Notes under the pieces: model-generated
What the model saw: the letters and a program-made list of their open reading frames with translations, nothing else
Told to the model about the DNA's origin: nothing
Databases searched by the model: none
Program-made: the position numbers and the translations under genes
Assembly (NCBI GenBank): GCA_935421135.1
Contig: OW285190.1
Span: 5,456,001 to 5,520,000, forward strand
Direction of reading: 5' to 3'
Length of the DNA: 64,000 nt
Source of the DNA: Bugulina stolonifera
Taxonomy: Eukaryota; Bryozoa; Gymnolaemata; Cheilostomatida; Bugulidae
In this document: positions 1 to 13,000 of the stretch, in pieces
Layout of the letters: every line of letters starts with the position of its first letter
Position numbering within the stretch: position 1 is the first letter of the stretch

Positions 1-858
1 ATTTGAACTGAGATATTCCAGCAGGTTGCTACCAATATAGGGCCTTGTTCTGCTTCTTTGCCAGTTCAAAGAGTTGCTCTCTGTGAACTAGTCTGCTACT
101 TTTATTCTAGTGTGGAGTTTGTTCATGGAAATGAATTTTCAGTGGTAATCTATTGTGTATATTCGCATTAATTACCATTAATTGTATATTGTTTCTAATA
201 CAGCTTCTTATCTGCTTTTCACTGATTGAATCATTATTAATATTATGTTGCTAATGTAGCTGATTGCTCAACTATGGAAATGTACATATTAATGACTGTG
301 ACTCTCAGGAAGGCAACTGTAATATAATACACATGTAGGTTTTATTTTATTATAATGATTATTGTAATTGCATAATTATACCTTCCTTGTAAATAGAAAA
401 TAGTACAGTGCATTATAAAATTTACATTGTAAATAGTGTAGTACATTGCACATCAGAATATTTATTATGGTTGAATAAAACAACTGTGTTCCTCTATATT
501 GTTTGGTGATGTGCATGTATGATGTACATGTATATATATATACTTGTAATGTGAAGTATTATGTGTACAGTGCGTTTTTTGTGTAGTATAGTTGGAGGAA
601 GTTTTTCAGTCGATTGTAGGGGTAGATAATTGCCAAAATAAAAGCAGTGCACCAATACATCATGCACATTGCATATCACCGGCAATCCCACCTCTGTCCA
701 CATTTATAATTATGGTAAGCACTTTATTTTGAAGCATTGTTATTGTAGGAATTACTTACTACCAGGAGTAAGAAGGGGAGACCATTAACTACAGAAACAA
801 TATAAAGGTTAGAAATTAGCCATTGGAATGCAGATAGGTTATTGTCAATTGATTATAG
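1..858. other. AT-rich stretch, no supported gene
   Basis: Downstream of the PTPN23 polyadenylation candidate. Only short chance open frames are present, and I see no repeat or RNA gene. Confidence 0.5.
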
Positions 859-864
859 TTTATT
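859..864 (-). terminator. Candidate polyadenylation signal for PTPN23
   Basis: AATAAA on the minus strand about 210 bases past the TGA at 1074. It is a plausible cleavage signal in AT-rich DNA, where chance matches are common. Confidence 0.4.
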
Positions 865-1073
865 ATGTAAAATTGATGCACATCCCCTTAGAATAAATAA
901 TACAACAGGCTCCAAATAACACAGCAGAGTCATATCACTGAGCACCAAAATAATCAATTAGTTTGAGGACTCGACAGCAAAGACCATCTGAATATCGTAT
1001 TTATATAAGCAAACCTCTGCTATAAATAATATGCTAAAAATAAAATAAATAGGGTTACAAAGAAATAGTAGTA

Positions 1074-4000
1074 TCACTTGTTAGTTAGTGACCACATTGG
1101 GTCTAGAGAACTAAATGGGTCGTCTGCAGTAGCTTTTGAGGATTTGATCCCACTGTTAGGGTTTAGAAAGTCAGCCTTAGTTATACGCTGCCGTCCCTGT
1201 CCTATGTCAAATGTTTGTGGATTGGAGAGATCGAGTAAACCTCCCATGAGCTCTACTGGTTTATCAGATTTACCATTTTCCTGCTGTGTAATGCCATGTG
1301 CGGTTTGTTCATTGGTCACCTGAGCTGAGGCTGCATTATCATTGGCTGGTAACGGATCTGGAAAATGAAAAAAAGATTGTTCATTAGCTCATGTTTGATA
1401 AAGACATCTATAACAAAACCGGGTATATATTTTTACAATTAAGCTATAAATGTATATGGTAAATCATCACCGGTACTGGCGCACATTAATACAATGCTGT
1501 TCCATTTAAAGTAGCATAAATAACATGGTTTAAAATATTTGTGGTTGTTCCCTCAGTTCTATATCAAGCTGACTATATGATTATAACTACCTGGTGATTA
1601 ATAATATACAGAAATAGAGATCATATAATATCTTGTTATGTGGCAGTACAAGTTATTCACTGAGCCAATCAATAAGCACTTCATGATCACAGTTGTAATC
1701 TTTTGTATGACAGAGAGCACATAACTCCTGTTTAGTAGCGAACATTTCAGACACATGGGGAAGAGAAGACAACTTCACTGAAGATAAAATGTTTTTAACA
1801 AGGCCTGAGGAAAGCACTGCTGAGTAATGCAGTCAACCCTTTACCCCATGAAACACATTGCACTAGGTGGGAACATTGCAACCATTGTAACAATAATAAC
1901 AACTGCTGAATATATCTCACTTACCTGTTTGATAGCTTGCCTGTGTAGAATGGTCACTTTTCTGGTCTACATTCTTAGCAACAGTTTGAGGAACATCAAC
2001 TTTGAGGGGCGGGTCCGTTGCATTCATAGTAGCCGCTGTCGTAGGTGCAGTGGTGGTACTGAGGCTTGTCTTACCAGAAGTTAGTGCTAGTGAGGACAGC
2101 TGATCGAGAGAGGCGAGGCTGGTGTCACTCATGATGAAGTCGTTGGAAGGAGTACGACCATGTGATCTGTTGGATGAGCTGGCTAGTGGCTTAGAGAAGG
2201 AAGCCTGTGACGTCAGTATACCTCCTGAATCATACAACTATTATGCGTTACCAGGCATGAGATATATACAGTGTAGGCCTATATGTATACAATGTATACA
2301 CATACAATATATACAACAAGTTATACTTTTAGTTATTCTCAAATGGGTAACATTCACTGCAATATCGTGTTAATGCTTCTGAAGGAGACCCAGTTATGTA
2401 TAAGAGTTGTCTGTACAATATTACATTACAATATTGTAAATGACTACGGTAACACGGTTTGATCAATCATGATAGGCATTTCCACCATTGTTGATCGGCA
2501 CCTGTGAATTCTACATCGATATGTCGTAGAGGTTTACGAATGATTTATCAACACAGACCCATGGTACCCCGATAGGTAACTGTGCATGGAAACATAAGAC
2601 ATCAGTGAAAGTATGCACTTATACAAGACAGGAAGTAACTAGCCATGAGGAAAGTGTGCTATGACGTGTGCACATACATGTATGTATCTTATGAAGCAGG
2701 TGTGCACATTGTGTACATGACTTACGTTTAACAAGAATATCCTGAGCATAGTATAGCAGAGCTGTGTGACAGAATAGATATTCCTCCTGTGTGGATACCA
2801 TGCCCTTCCTACGCTGCCTGAGTAGACCCACAGCATGACCCAAACTCACAATACCTTGACCAGAGTTGACCGACTGGACACCGTGGTAAAGAGCACAGAA
2901 CACTCCAGTCTTAGAGATACCATTTCTGTGAGAACGGTGTCAGATTACAGAATGCAATAAGCACAGGAAAGTCTATTCCATATGTGTAAAATAAAACCAC
3001 GATACAAGTGCATATTTTCAGAACAATGATAGGCGTTATATATCAACACACAGTGTACATCAACAGTATGTACACATTCAATACAGCTGAATAATTAACA
3101 TGTAATTAGGTAAGGCAAAGTTTGTACCAAGCTCTGTAAAACAATTTCAAAACAGTGACGTGCCGTGATCCATCTCATACCAGTGAATGTCCCAGTATGG
3201 TAACATGTATCACCATACAGCATGGGACAATCCTTACCAAAACGTCAGTCTATCGAGTGCAGTGTGTATGTATAGATCATGACTGTGATAACATACCCAC
3301 AATGCACTATACTTACCCACAATACACTTATACACACCCTTAAAGCATTAAGGAAACTACTTCACATGTGTATATTCACAATTTAGAGGTATTGAGCTTC
3401 AATTTGAGCTATTGGTTGTCTTCATGGGCCTAGTATATTCAGAGATATAGCCCCCAAAAATCTACCCTGTAGAAAAACGCTCGTACAAACTTAGCTAGAT
3501 GAGAAACCATTGTGGTGACCTTTGACCTGTGATGTGGGTGCCAGGCCGCCGCACGATTGTAGTAGTAATTATATAGTAACCTTCACTAGTAAATATATTT
3601 TAATCTATGGTAAAATATTCAATAATATTTCAGCAATTTATAGCCTGGGGTACGTTTTAGTCACTGCCAAATTATTTATGGGAAGCTACCCACAGGTTCC
3701 AAGCAAATAGTAAAAATGATTGTGACACAGTCAATGCTGTTGAACAGTGTGCAGCGATGTTTTCATTGCCGTGCATTGCATAAAAAACATCCAAGCATGT
3801 GTTCCTAATTACAAAACCAGTTGTGGTTCTTAGATATGTTGATTGCTGACACTTTTATTGTAACTGACTTATTCAGTTTTGGATCAAATGCTATTATTAG
3901 TGATTAATCACTTTATCATGAATGTAATGTAAGCAAATAGCTATAGCGATTCAGTAACTGTTTGGCTTTATTTCCGCATGGCACCTACGTCATAGCCTAC

Positions 4001-7000
4001 AACTGCAAGCGTTTTTGGAGATAGTCCAGTTTGACAACTCATATTTCTTGAACCCCTGGGTATAGGAAGTCAAACAAATACTCGAATGGAAGCTCAATAC
4101 CTGTAGATTTTGAATATCAACATCAAAACGTGATTTCCTTAATGCTTTAAAGTACTAGAATTCTACTTACCCACAATGCACAACAATAGGAATGTTGGGA
4201 TTGCGCTGCTTCTTATAGAGGGCTGTGACCTCATTAACTAGAGTGAGCAAAGGCATCGGAGGAGGCAGCTGATTGGACGGCCACGAGGTGAACTGGAGCT
4301 GTGTGCAGACATGAGTCTCCTTGGTCTGAAATAGAAGGTAGTGATTTGCAGTGAGTGTAGAAGTTGGAAATATCTAGTGGAGGGGCCTGTGTGGGTGGTA
4401 ATTTGTAGTGGGTGTAGAGATTGGACATATCTAGTGGAGGGGCCTGTGTGGGTGATAATCTGTAGCAGAGATGTGTGCAAGTTTTATTTTGGAAACTCAA
4501 GTTTCCATGGCCAACTCTTAGTTGTGACTCTTCAAGTTACAAGTCAATTCTTTCAGTAACAGATCAAAACTTTCAAGTTACGAGTTAAATATTTACATGT
4601 CCACAGAAACTCAAGTTTTTGTCAAGTTATCCAAGTTAACTACAAGCAAGTTTCAATTCAATTCTTTTCTTGTTTAACTCGAGTCTTTTTATAGAGTTAT
4701 TGGGTTATTGTTTAGCTTATGGTGAAATTTTGTTAGGAAGTGGTGTTAGAAGTTCAAATTTCAAAGCAAAATGTCACAGTTTTAGTGTAAAATGTGTTAT
4801 AATTGTGGTTGGTGGTTATAACTGTGGTTATTTCTATTCATTACAATTCACAGCTGCCCAATGAAAACTCGAGTTATTGAATATTTCAACATAATGATGT
4901 GTGAGTTAAGAGTTTTTGATCATAGCCATAATTGAATAACAATTCAAGTTACAAGTTTTTGACAGCTGTATATTCAAGTTACCAGTCTTTCTAATAAGCC
5001 ATAAAATGTTGCTTGAATTACATGTAACTCCAGTGAGAGTCTTTAACTCGAGTCTGACATCTCTGATTTGTAGTGGGTGTAGAGATGGAGAATACCTTGT
5101 GAAGGGGCCTGTGTGGGTGGTAATTTTTAGTGGGTGTAGAGATAGGAAATATCTAGTGGCGGGGCCTGTGTAGGTGATAATTTGTTGTGGGTGTAGAAAT
5201 TGAACATATTTAGTGGTAAAGAGATAAAGGGAAGATGACGGCAAGAGAATAATGCATAAATGTAGCCGGTAGACACGGTAGCAGACCCCCAAGTATATTC
5301 ACACCAGACACAGATGGAGTACATGCACTGACAAACAGACAGATGATGCAGTGTAGTTAGCCATAAAAAGTGCAAAGTGGCACCAAGAATGTTTTTGCAT
5401 ACGAGGTATTCAAAACAAGAAAAACAGTGCCAAGAATTAGGTAATATATGAAATACATGTAAATTCAATAAATACAATCAATGTACAAACTCGCTGACTT
5501 TAGTCATTTATAAGCAGAGTTAGAGAGATCAATAGTCAGATAGGTGGGTGTGGGTGTATCAGTAGGTGAGAAATATTAGGACAGATCCGAGGTGTTACCA
5601 GTCATAACATAACATGCCGTAATTTAAAGGTAGGTCATCGAAGAGTTGTATAGCGCAGTCCTGTTATAAAACAGATGAACAATCTAAATGTGAGGTCAAA
5701 ATATCATTTGATAGATAAGCAGATAAGCTCATAAACAGATAGTAGACACCATCACGCTGCTGTTGTTGAAACGGATAGAAGTCAATGTAGTAAAATATAG
5801 TGTCTTACCCCTGAGCGCTTTATCAACAGAAATGGAACATAAAAGCTATGAAACCACAACAGAAGGTACAGTGTAGTAGACGGGATAATATAGAATTGAT
5901 TAATCACAGCCATTAGCTAATTTATATTCCGTCACTTCGAGAGACTAACAAGGGGTCAAGGAGATTAAGCCAAAATCGGGACACAAATTATTTGTATATT
6001 TTCACTCACAATGATCAAGCATCATCCACTGGGGTTAAGAAATGCAAATGTGACTAATCGTTTGAGGTATACTTTCCAAATTACGCCATACACTTCAATC
6101 CCCTTTTTAAGTTAACATTATAATTACATAACATTCAATTAATTAACACAGGTCTAACATTGTACAGTTATCCAGTCACGGGTGTTACTAACTAGACAGT
6201 AAGTTGTTGGCGACTGGTAGGAGAGGTTAGTCAGGTAAGGAGATGACTACCTACCACCAGGTTGGTCATGTTCATTCTCCTTTCCACCCAGAACTTGTGA
6301 TTGTTGGTGAGCTGAAGGGTTATGAGAAGGTTACCAAAGCTTAGCCTGTCATTCCTGTCCCTCGGCCAATACCTTGCAGACTCTGAGTGGTCCTGCTCAG
6401 TCCAGCGTGACAGCATGACAATGTGCTATAAATAGATAACATCGCTATGTGCTATAAATAGATAACATGACAATGTACCAAAAATAGATAACATCACGGT
6501 GTGCTATAAATAAACAACATCACAATGTGCTACAAATAGATAACATGACAAAGAGATATACATGTAGATACAATAAAATTTATTCATCAAGGTATTGAGC
6601 CATCAGTGTATATCTTTATACTCGATGTGATTATACATGTACAGTGTTACAATATCATAGTATTACAGACGGTGAAGTACTAGTATAACTACAGTGTTAC
6701 AATGCCGTAGTAATACAAACAGAGAGGTATACTATGCTACAATGCCATAGTAATACAAACAGAGAGATATACAGTGTTACAATGCCGTAGTATTACAAAC
6801 AGAAAGGTACATACCTCCACCTTCTGTTCTATAATCATGTTCCAGAAGTCAGCCTCGGTCTGATTTAGAGGTCCCTGAGTTACTATAAACTTGGGAGAAC
6901 CTTCAAACAAGTTCTACAAGACAACACAGACAGCACGGTACTACTACATGTGAACAGATAGGCTGACAACATAGACAGCACAGTACTACTACATGTGAAC

Positions 7001-10000
7001 CGATAGGCTGACAACATAGACAGCACGGTACTACCACAGTGTGAACAGATAGGCTGACAACATAGACAGCGCAGTACTACCACAATGTGAACAGATAGGG
7101 TGACAAGTAGCAGTCAATTAATTCATATTGCTCAGTTGAGTGAGAGATATTAAAGTTCATAGAAGCAATCATAGACTTGAGTATAATCATAGTACTTGAA
7201 ATATTCACACAAAGACAAAGTTTTATCTAAAGAGACAGCCACTAGAAAAGTAACGGCTAGTTGGAATATCGTAAAGAAATCGTAGTGGAAGTTCTTGGGA
7301 ATTCACATACTGTAGGTGGAGATAACCTACTTCTAGTAGACTAGCATATACATACTGTAGGTGGAGATAACTTACCTCTAATAGACTAGCATATACATAC
7401 TGTAGGTGGAGATAACCTACCTCTGGTAAACTAGTATATACATACTGTAGGTGGAGATAACTTACCTCTAGCAGACTAGCATATACATACTGTAGGTGGA
7501 GATAACTTACCTCTAATAGACTAGCATATACATACTGTAGGTGGAGATAACCTACCTCTAGTAGACTAGTATATACATACTGTAGGTGGAGATAACTTAC
7601 CTCTAGCAGACTAGCATATACATACTGTAGGTGGAGATAACTTACCTCTAATAGACTAGCATATACATACTGTAGGTGGAGATAACCTACCTCTAGTAGA
7701 CTAGTATATACATACTGAGGTGGAGATAACTTACCTCTAGTAGACTAGCATTGATATAGTCATTCTTCTGATCAGATAGTGTTACTCTATACTTATCATC
7801 TACAAATAAGAGCATATTTATAGTGTCTTTGACAGGAGAGGAGCAACAGGCTGTATGAATTATTTACATATAACTGTGAGCATAAAACCTACTAGCAGCT
7901 CCTGAAACGTGGGCGGCCACCATTCACTTTATGCTACTCGATACCACACTATAATACTACACTGTATACTACTTCACACATATACATATATATATACATG
8001 GTATAGTGCCATAGATGCCAGAATATCAAAGTCAACCAAATGATCAACAAACATATTTGCCTTAAAAACCTTACTAGTACAGGTAATACTAGCATAGGTA
8101 ATACTAGAATAGGTAATACTAGCATAGGTACTAGTAGCATAGGTCCTATTAGCATACATGTAGGTATTAGCAGCATATTTATTACTAGCATTGGTGTACT
8201 TATAGCGCAGATACCAGTAGCGTAGTTATTAGTAGCATAGGTACCAGTAGCGTAGTTATTAGTAGCACAGGTACTAGTAATGTTACTAACATAGTGACTT
8301 ACATGGGAGTACATCTTGGTATCTATTTCTAGTTGGCTCACTGAGACCTGCAGCCGTTGAGTTCCTCTTACTTTCTCGTTCTTGTTCCTCGGCCATATCC
8401 TGGGGTTACAAGAGAATATTAGTTATGATATCACATAATAGAATCAGTTAGGATATTACATAATAGAATCAGTTATGATATTACATAATAGAATCAGTTA
8501 TGATATTACATCAACTAGGTAGATTATAAAATCACTAAACTAATGGAAATCAGAAAGATAAAAAACATTTCTCCAGCTTCTTCAGTTAGGCCAAGACACT
8601 ATTTGATGAGTTGCCACCTCTGAAAGGTATATATTACTATTACAGGAAGCAGGTTAACTAAACCATTACGCAAAATGTCCGCATTTGGAGAGAGAAACAT
8701 AGCAAGGTTATTACAACTCAACAGCACATCAAAAGACAAAATCTATCTGGTTGAATGCCAAAGACAAGTGTAAAATGTATATAGTGTACTAGATATTGAA
8801 TATTTTCATAGTACATGTACATGTATATGTATATTGACTGTATAAAGATAAAATCCTGGTGATGTTCTGATGGTGTAATGAAAAAAAAGTACACAAGGAT
8901 CGCTAAACATTTAGTGTCATAGCCTGTGAACTAACTAACCTGCCACTCCTTATCCAGAGGTGTGGGGCCTTTCAGGGAGGGTTTCGTCAATGTGTCCAAC
9001 TGCTTGACGTAACGTTCTACCTCACTGACAAACTGTTGAAGAGAACTCTCATCTGAGTAAGGCTCCCTGTGGTCCCTACTATGGTGTTTGATTAGGGGTG
9101 GGGCTGGAGTACCACCCTTATCTTTGCTCGTACTCTGCTTAGAGGCAGGGGCTGACCAAAGCAGTGTTTCTGTAAGACAGAATGATATGTAGTTAAATAC
9201 TGAGCATTTACACGTACATGCAAACCAAATATCTAATAAATATGTATTAATGTATTATATCTGAATAATTAACTCTACTAATCAAAACACAAGTGATGCA
9301 CATGTATATCGAATGCAATATTTAGTTAGTTATCATTCAATGTGAGTGGGAAGTACAACAATAGTATAAATTCGAATCACTCATACTTACATTATTGCTG
9401 TCAATCAGTAACTTACCAGTTTTAAAGGATGAAGAAGGTTTAGCTGTAGCCAATGACCAGTCAATTTTAGACTCAAAGCTGGAATCAAGTCCAGGTACGT
9501 GAGGGGCAACACTCACACCAGCCAACTCATCTACATTTGATTTACTCTTTGGCTGAGGAGACACGGCTAACACTGGGATGGTATGTGGGCTTGAACCTGC
9601 AGGCCCTGCTATATAAAGAGATAGAATTACACAACAGCAAATAGAATTGTATGAATTTCGGCAGCTAAAGCAATCATGATGATAGAGGAGCATAGAGAGT
9701 GTCACAGCTTACCTGGCTGGGCTGAAGTCCAAGGTTTAACCCCATCTTTAGACGGTCCACCATTAGTTGTCTGCACAGGGTGTTGTGGTGGCTGGGGCTG
9801 ATGGGCATCACTTCTTTGAGGATGGTTAGATGGTGGCGGCTGTCTAGGTAACTGACCTTGCTGAGAATGTGACCAAATCTGATTGGTTGGTCTTAGCTGA
9901 CCAGGCTGTTGCTGCACCTGTGGTTGCGACATTTGTGGTTGTGATATTTGCGGTTGTTGCTGTGACTGTGGCACTTGTTGTTGAGAGTGTTGTGGTTGCT

Positions 10001-13000
10001 GCAACGACTTATGTTGAAGTGGCACACCTAGCTGCCCAGAGCTCCCTACCTGTACGGCGGGTGACGAGGATGGAGGATGAGGCTGGGAGGACTGCTGTCC
10101 ACCAGATGGAGCTGCAGAAGGCTGACCAGATGTATTAGAAGGCTGCAGAGGAGCCACACCAACTCTCTGGATACCAGAGTCACTTAGCAGATCTAAGGCG
10201 GGATTAGTGGGGTTGGGAGCACGGTATTGGGACCCAGGCCCTGCAGAAACATAATGGGAGTTAGGGGTAAGACCCGGCATGGTAGTAAGACTTTGAGCAG
10301 AGGCCGGAGGTATCTGATGACCAGGGAACCCAGGGTGACTAGTAGCTGGCTGCTGAACCTGTTGTGAGGTACCGGGGGTGTGGTGTGAAGCTGTAGTGAG
10401 GTTAGTTTGAGCAATTGACTGAGAATGTGGTTGTTGCTGGGGCATATGGGAGGATGGCATCCGATTTCCTGATGCTTGATTTAAAGAACTTGAGCTAAAT
10501 GTAGCACGAGAGTCCATTGGGTGAGGAGAAGATGCATTCTGTGGTGTTTGTGTCATATTATGTTGACCTGGTAAGTTATAGGACACATGTGAATACATCG
10601 GAGAGGTTGTGGCAGGTGCTTGAGATGGAAGATGCATCCCCGGTGGAATCTGTGATACAAGCGGTCGCTGCATTCCTTGTGACATTTGTGATACAGGTGG
10701 TTGCTGTATCCCCTGTGGAATCTGTGATACAGGCGGTCGCTGCATTCCTTGTGACATTTGTGACACAGGTGGACGCTGTATTCCTTGGGACATTTGTGAT
10801 ACCGGTGGTCGCTGCATTCCTTGTGACATTTGTGATACAGGTGGTTGCTGTATCCCTTGTGGAATCTGTGATACAGGCGGTCGCTGCATTCCCTGTGACA
10901 TTTGTGATACAGGTGGTCGCTGTATTCCCTGGGACAGTTGCGTTAGAGGCGGTCGTTGAATTCCTTGGGAAATTTGTGCTACAGGTGGGACCTGTATTCC
11001 TTGGGACAGTTGTGAAACTGGCTGTTGTGGCATTCCATGCAAAATCTGTGATGTGGGCGGTTGCTGCATTACATGTAACTTCTGTAATGCTGGTGGAAGC
11101 TGCAGTCCTTTTGAAATTTGTGATGCAGGTGGTTGCTGCGTTGGTTGTGACATTTGTGATGCAGGTGGCTGCTGCATTCCATGTGACAGTTGTAATGCAG
11201 GTGGTTGCTGCATTCCATGTGACATCCGTGATGTGGGTAGTTGATGCATTCCATGTGACATCTGTGATGCAGGTGGTTGCTGCATTGGTAGTGACAGTTG
11301 TGAAACAGGTGGTTGCTGCATTCCGTGTGACATTTGTGATGCGTGTGGTTGATGCATTCCATGTGACATAAGTGGTGCAGGTGGTTGCTGCATTCCATGT
11401 GACAGTTGTGAAACAGGTGATTGCTGCGTTCCATGTGACATTTGTGATGTGGGTGGTTGCTGCATTCGGTGTGAAATATGTGGTGCAGGTGGTTGCTGCA
11501 CTCCATGTGACATATGTGGTGCAGGTGGTTGCTGCATTCCATGTGACGGTTGTAAAACAGGTGGTTGCTGCGCTCCATGTGACATTTGTGGTGCAGGTGG
11601 TTGCTGCATTCCGTGTGACATCAGTGGTGTAGGTGGTTGATGCATGCCATGTGACATTTGTGATGCAGGTGGTTGCTGCATTCCATGTGACATTTGTGAT
11701 GCAGGTGGTTGCTGCATTCCATATGGCATTGGTGAAACAGGTGGTTGCTGCGGTAATTGAGACAGTTGTGGGACAGGTGGTTGTTGCCTTCCATGTGATA
11801 TCTGTGAAGCAGGTGGTTGCTGCATTCCATAGGCAATAGATTGGTTCTGCATGGATGGTTCCACTGGAGGATTTCCAGGAAGCACTTGCCGAGGTTGATT
11901 GAGCATTACTCCTTGATGGGGAAATCTCAGCTTGTGCAGGGAAGTATCTCCAGCTTGTCCTGAAGGCAGAGTTTGACCTCTCGGGCCAAGATAACCAGGC
12001 GGTTGCCCTGGAGCTCCCAGCTGCCCCGCAGGATGAGTTTGAATGTGACTAAGTGGAGTCGTTCCAAACCCAGGCCTTGGCTGGTTTAAACCAGGCCCAC
12101 CTGGTGAGCCAGTTGAGACAGGAGGCCTCTGCATACGCATACCCTGAGCTGCTTGGAGCTGATTGGTCAACGGCTGTGAAGAATTATTTCCATGTTGGTG
12201 AGGGCCGCCCATGTTTATGGGTGGTGGGTGTGTTGCTGATAAGCTGCTCATGTTTTGTGGTAGATACTTTAGAGCCTCTGGTGGCAGAGAGGACAACTCT
12301 GGTGGTAAGAGTTTCTCACCTGAAATAATGGAATCACAGTAATTAATATATTCCGGCTCTGCGACACACAAGACATCAAAAGAGTAATTATATTGCGATA
12401 TGGAATACGCATTATGAAAAATAACCATATATTAAATAGTATACCCTTTCAGATAAGCAACAAAGATTTAAACATGGGAATGAATCATGAGCGTGAACCA
12501 TGAACCATGGTAATGAACCATAATAACGGAACATGGGGTTGGACCATGGGAATTGAACCATAGGGATTGAACTATGAAGATGCAATACAAGGATAAACTA
12601 CAAGGAGTTTACTATGAGAACTAGCTACATGTGTGGACTACCTTGAGTATTTGAATTTCTTCCTTTGTTCATGAAAGGAAGGAAATCTTTAAGCTTAGGT
12701 GTATCTGACACGGATATATCTGGAAGGTTCACATCATCTAGATCGTCAAATTCATCGTCTAGATCCAAATCATCAGAGTTGACAGAACTAATGGCAAGTG
12801 CAGCGTTCCCTCCATCCTTCATGTAAGGCAGGTAATCCTGTAGCATCAGGTAATAAAATAATAGACTGATAACTGAAACGTCAACAAATGTATAACTGAA
12901 AGAAATGAAATGGCTAATTATTCTTTCTTTGAGCAGGAAGTAAACTTGTAGATGATGCTAGCAAAGGGTAGTCACAGTAGACCATGGTATTTGGTGTTAT

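Larger units (their letters stand above)
2726..9169 (-). other. Protein tyrosine phosphatase domain exons of PTPN23, catalytic residues substituted
   Basis: Exons 21-27. Exon 22/23 carries the NRYQDVLPYDKYRVTL segment and NDYINASLLE, exon 24 has KFIVTQGPLNQTEADFW, and exon 25 continues with IVMLSRWTEQ. The WPD loop reads FTSWPSNQ (Asp to Ser, about residue 1982). The P-loop, joined across exons 26/27, reads HCGNGISKTG: Cys is kept (about residue 2016) but the invariant Arg is Lys (about 2022) and Ser/Ala are Gly/Asn. The fold is clearly PTP; activity is not expected. Confidence 0.9.

Noticed and set aside
1827..2373. Plus-strand ORFs of 83-85 codons
   Set aside because: Antisense to the C-terminal PTPN23 exon at 1925-2224.
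10517..11839. Long plus-strand ORFs (284, 86 and 68 codons and Cys-rich frames) opposite the PTPN23 repeat
   Set aside because: They mirror the 36-bp coding minisatellite of the minus strand; the period divisible by three keeps every frame open.
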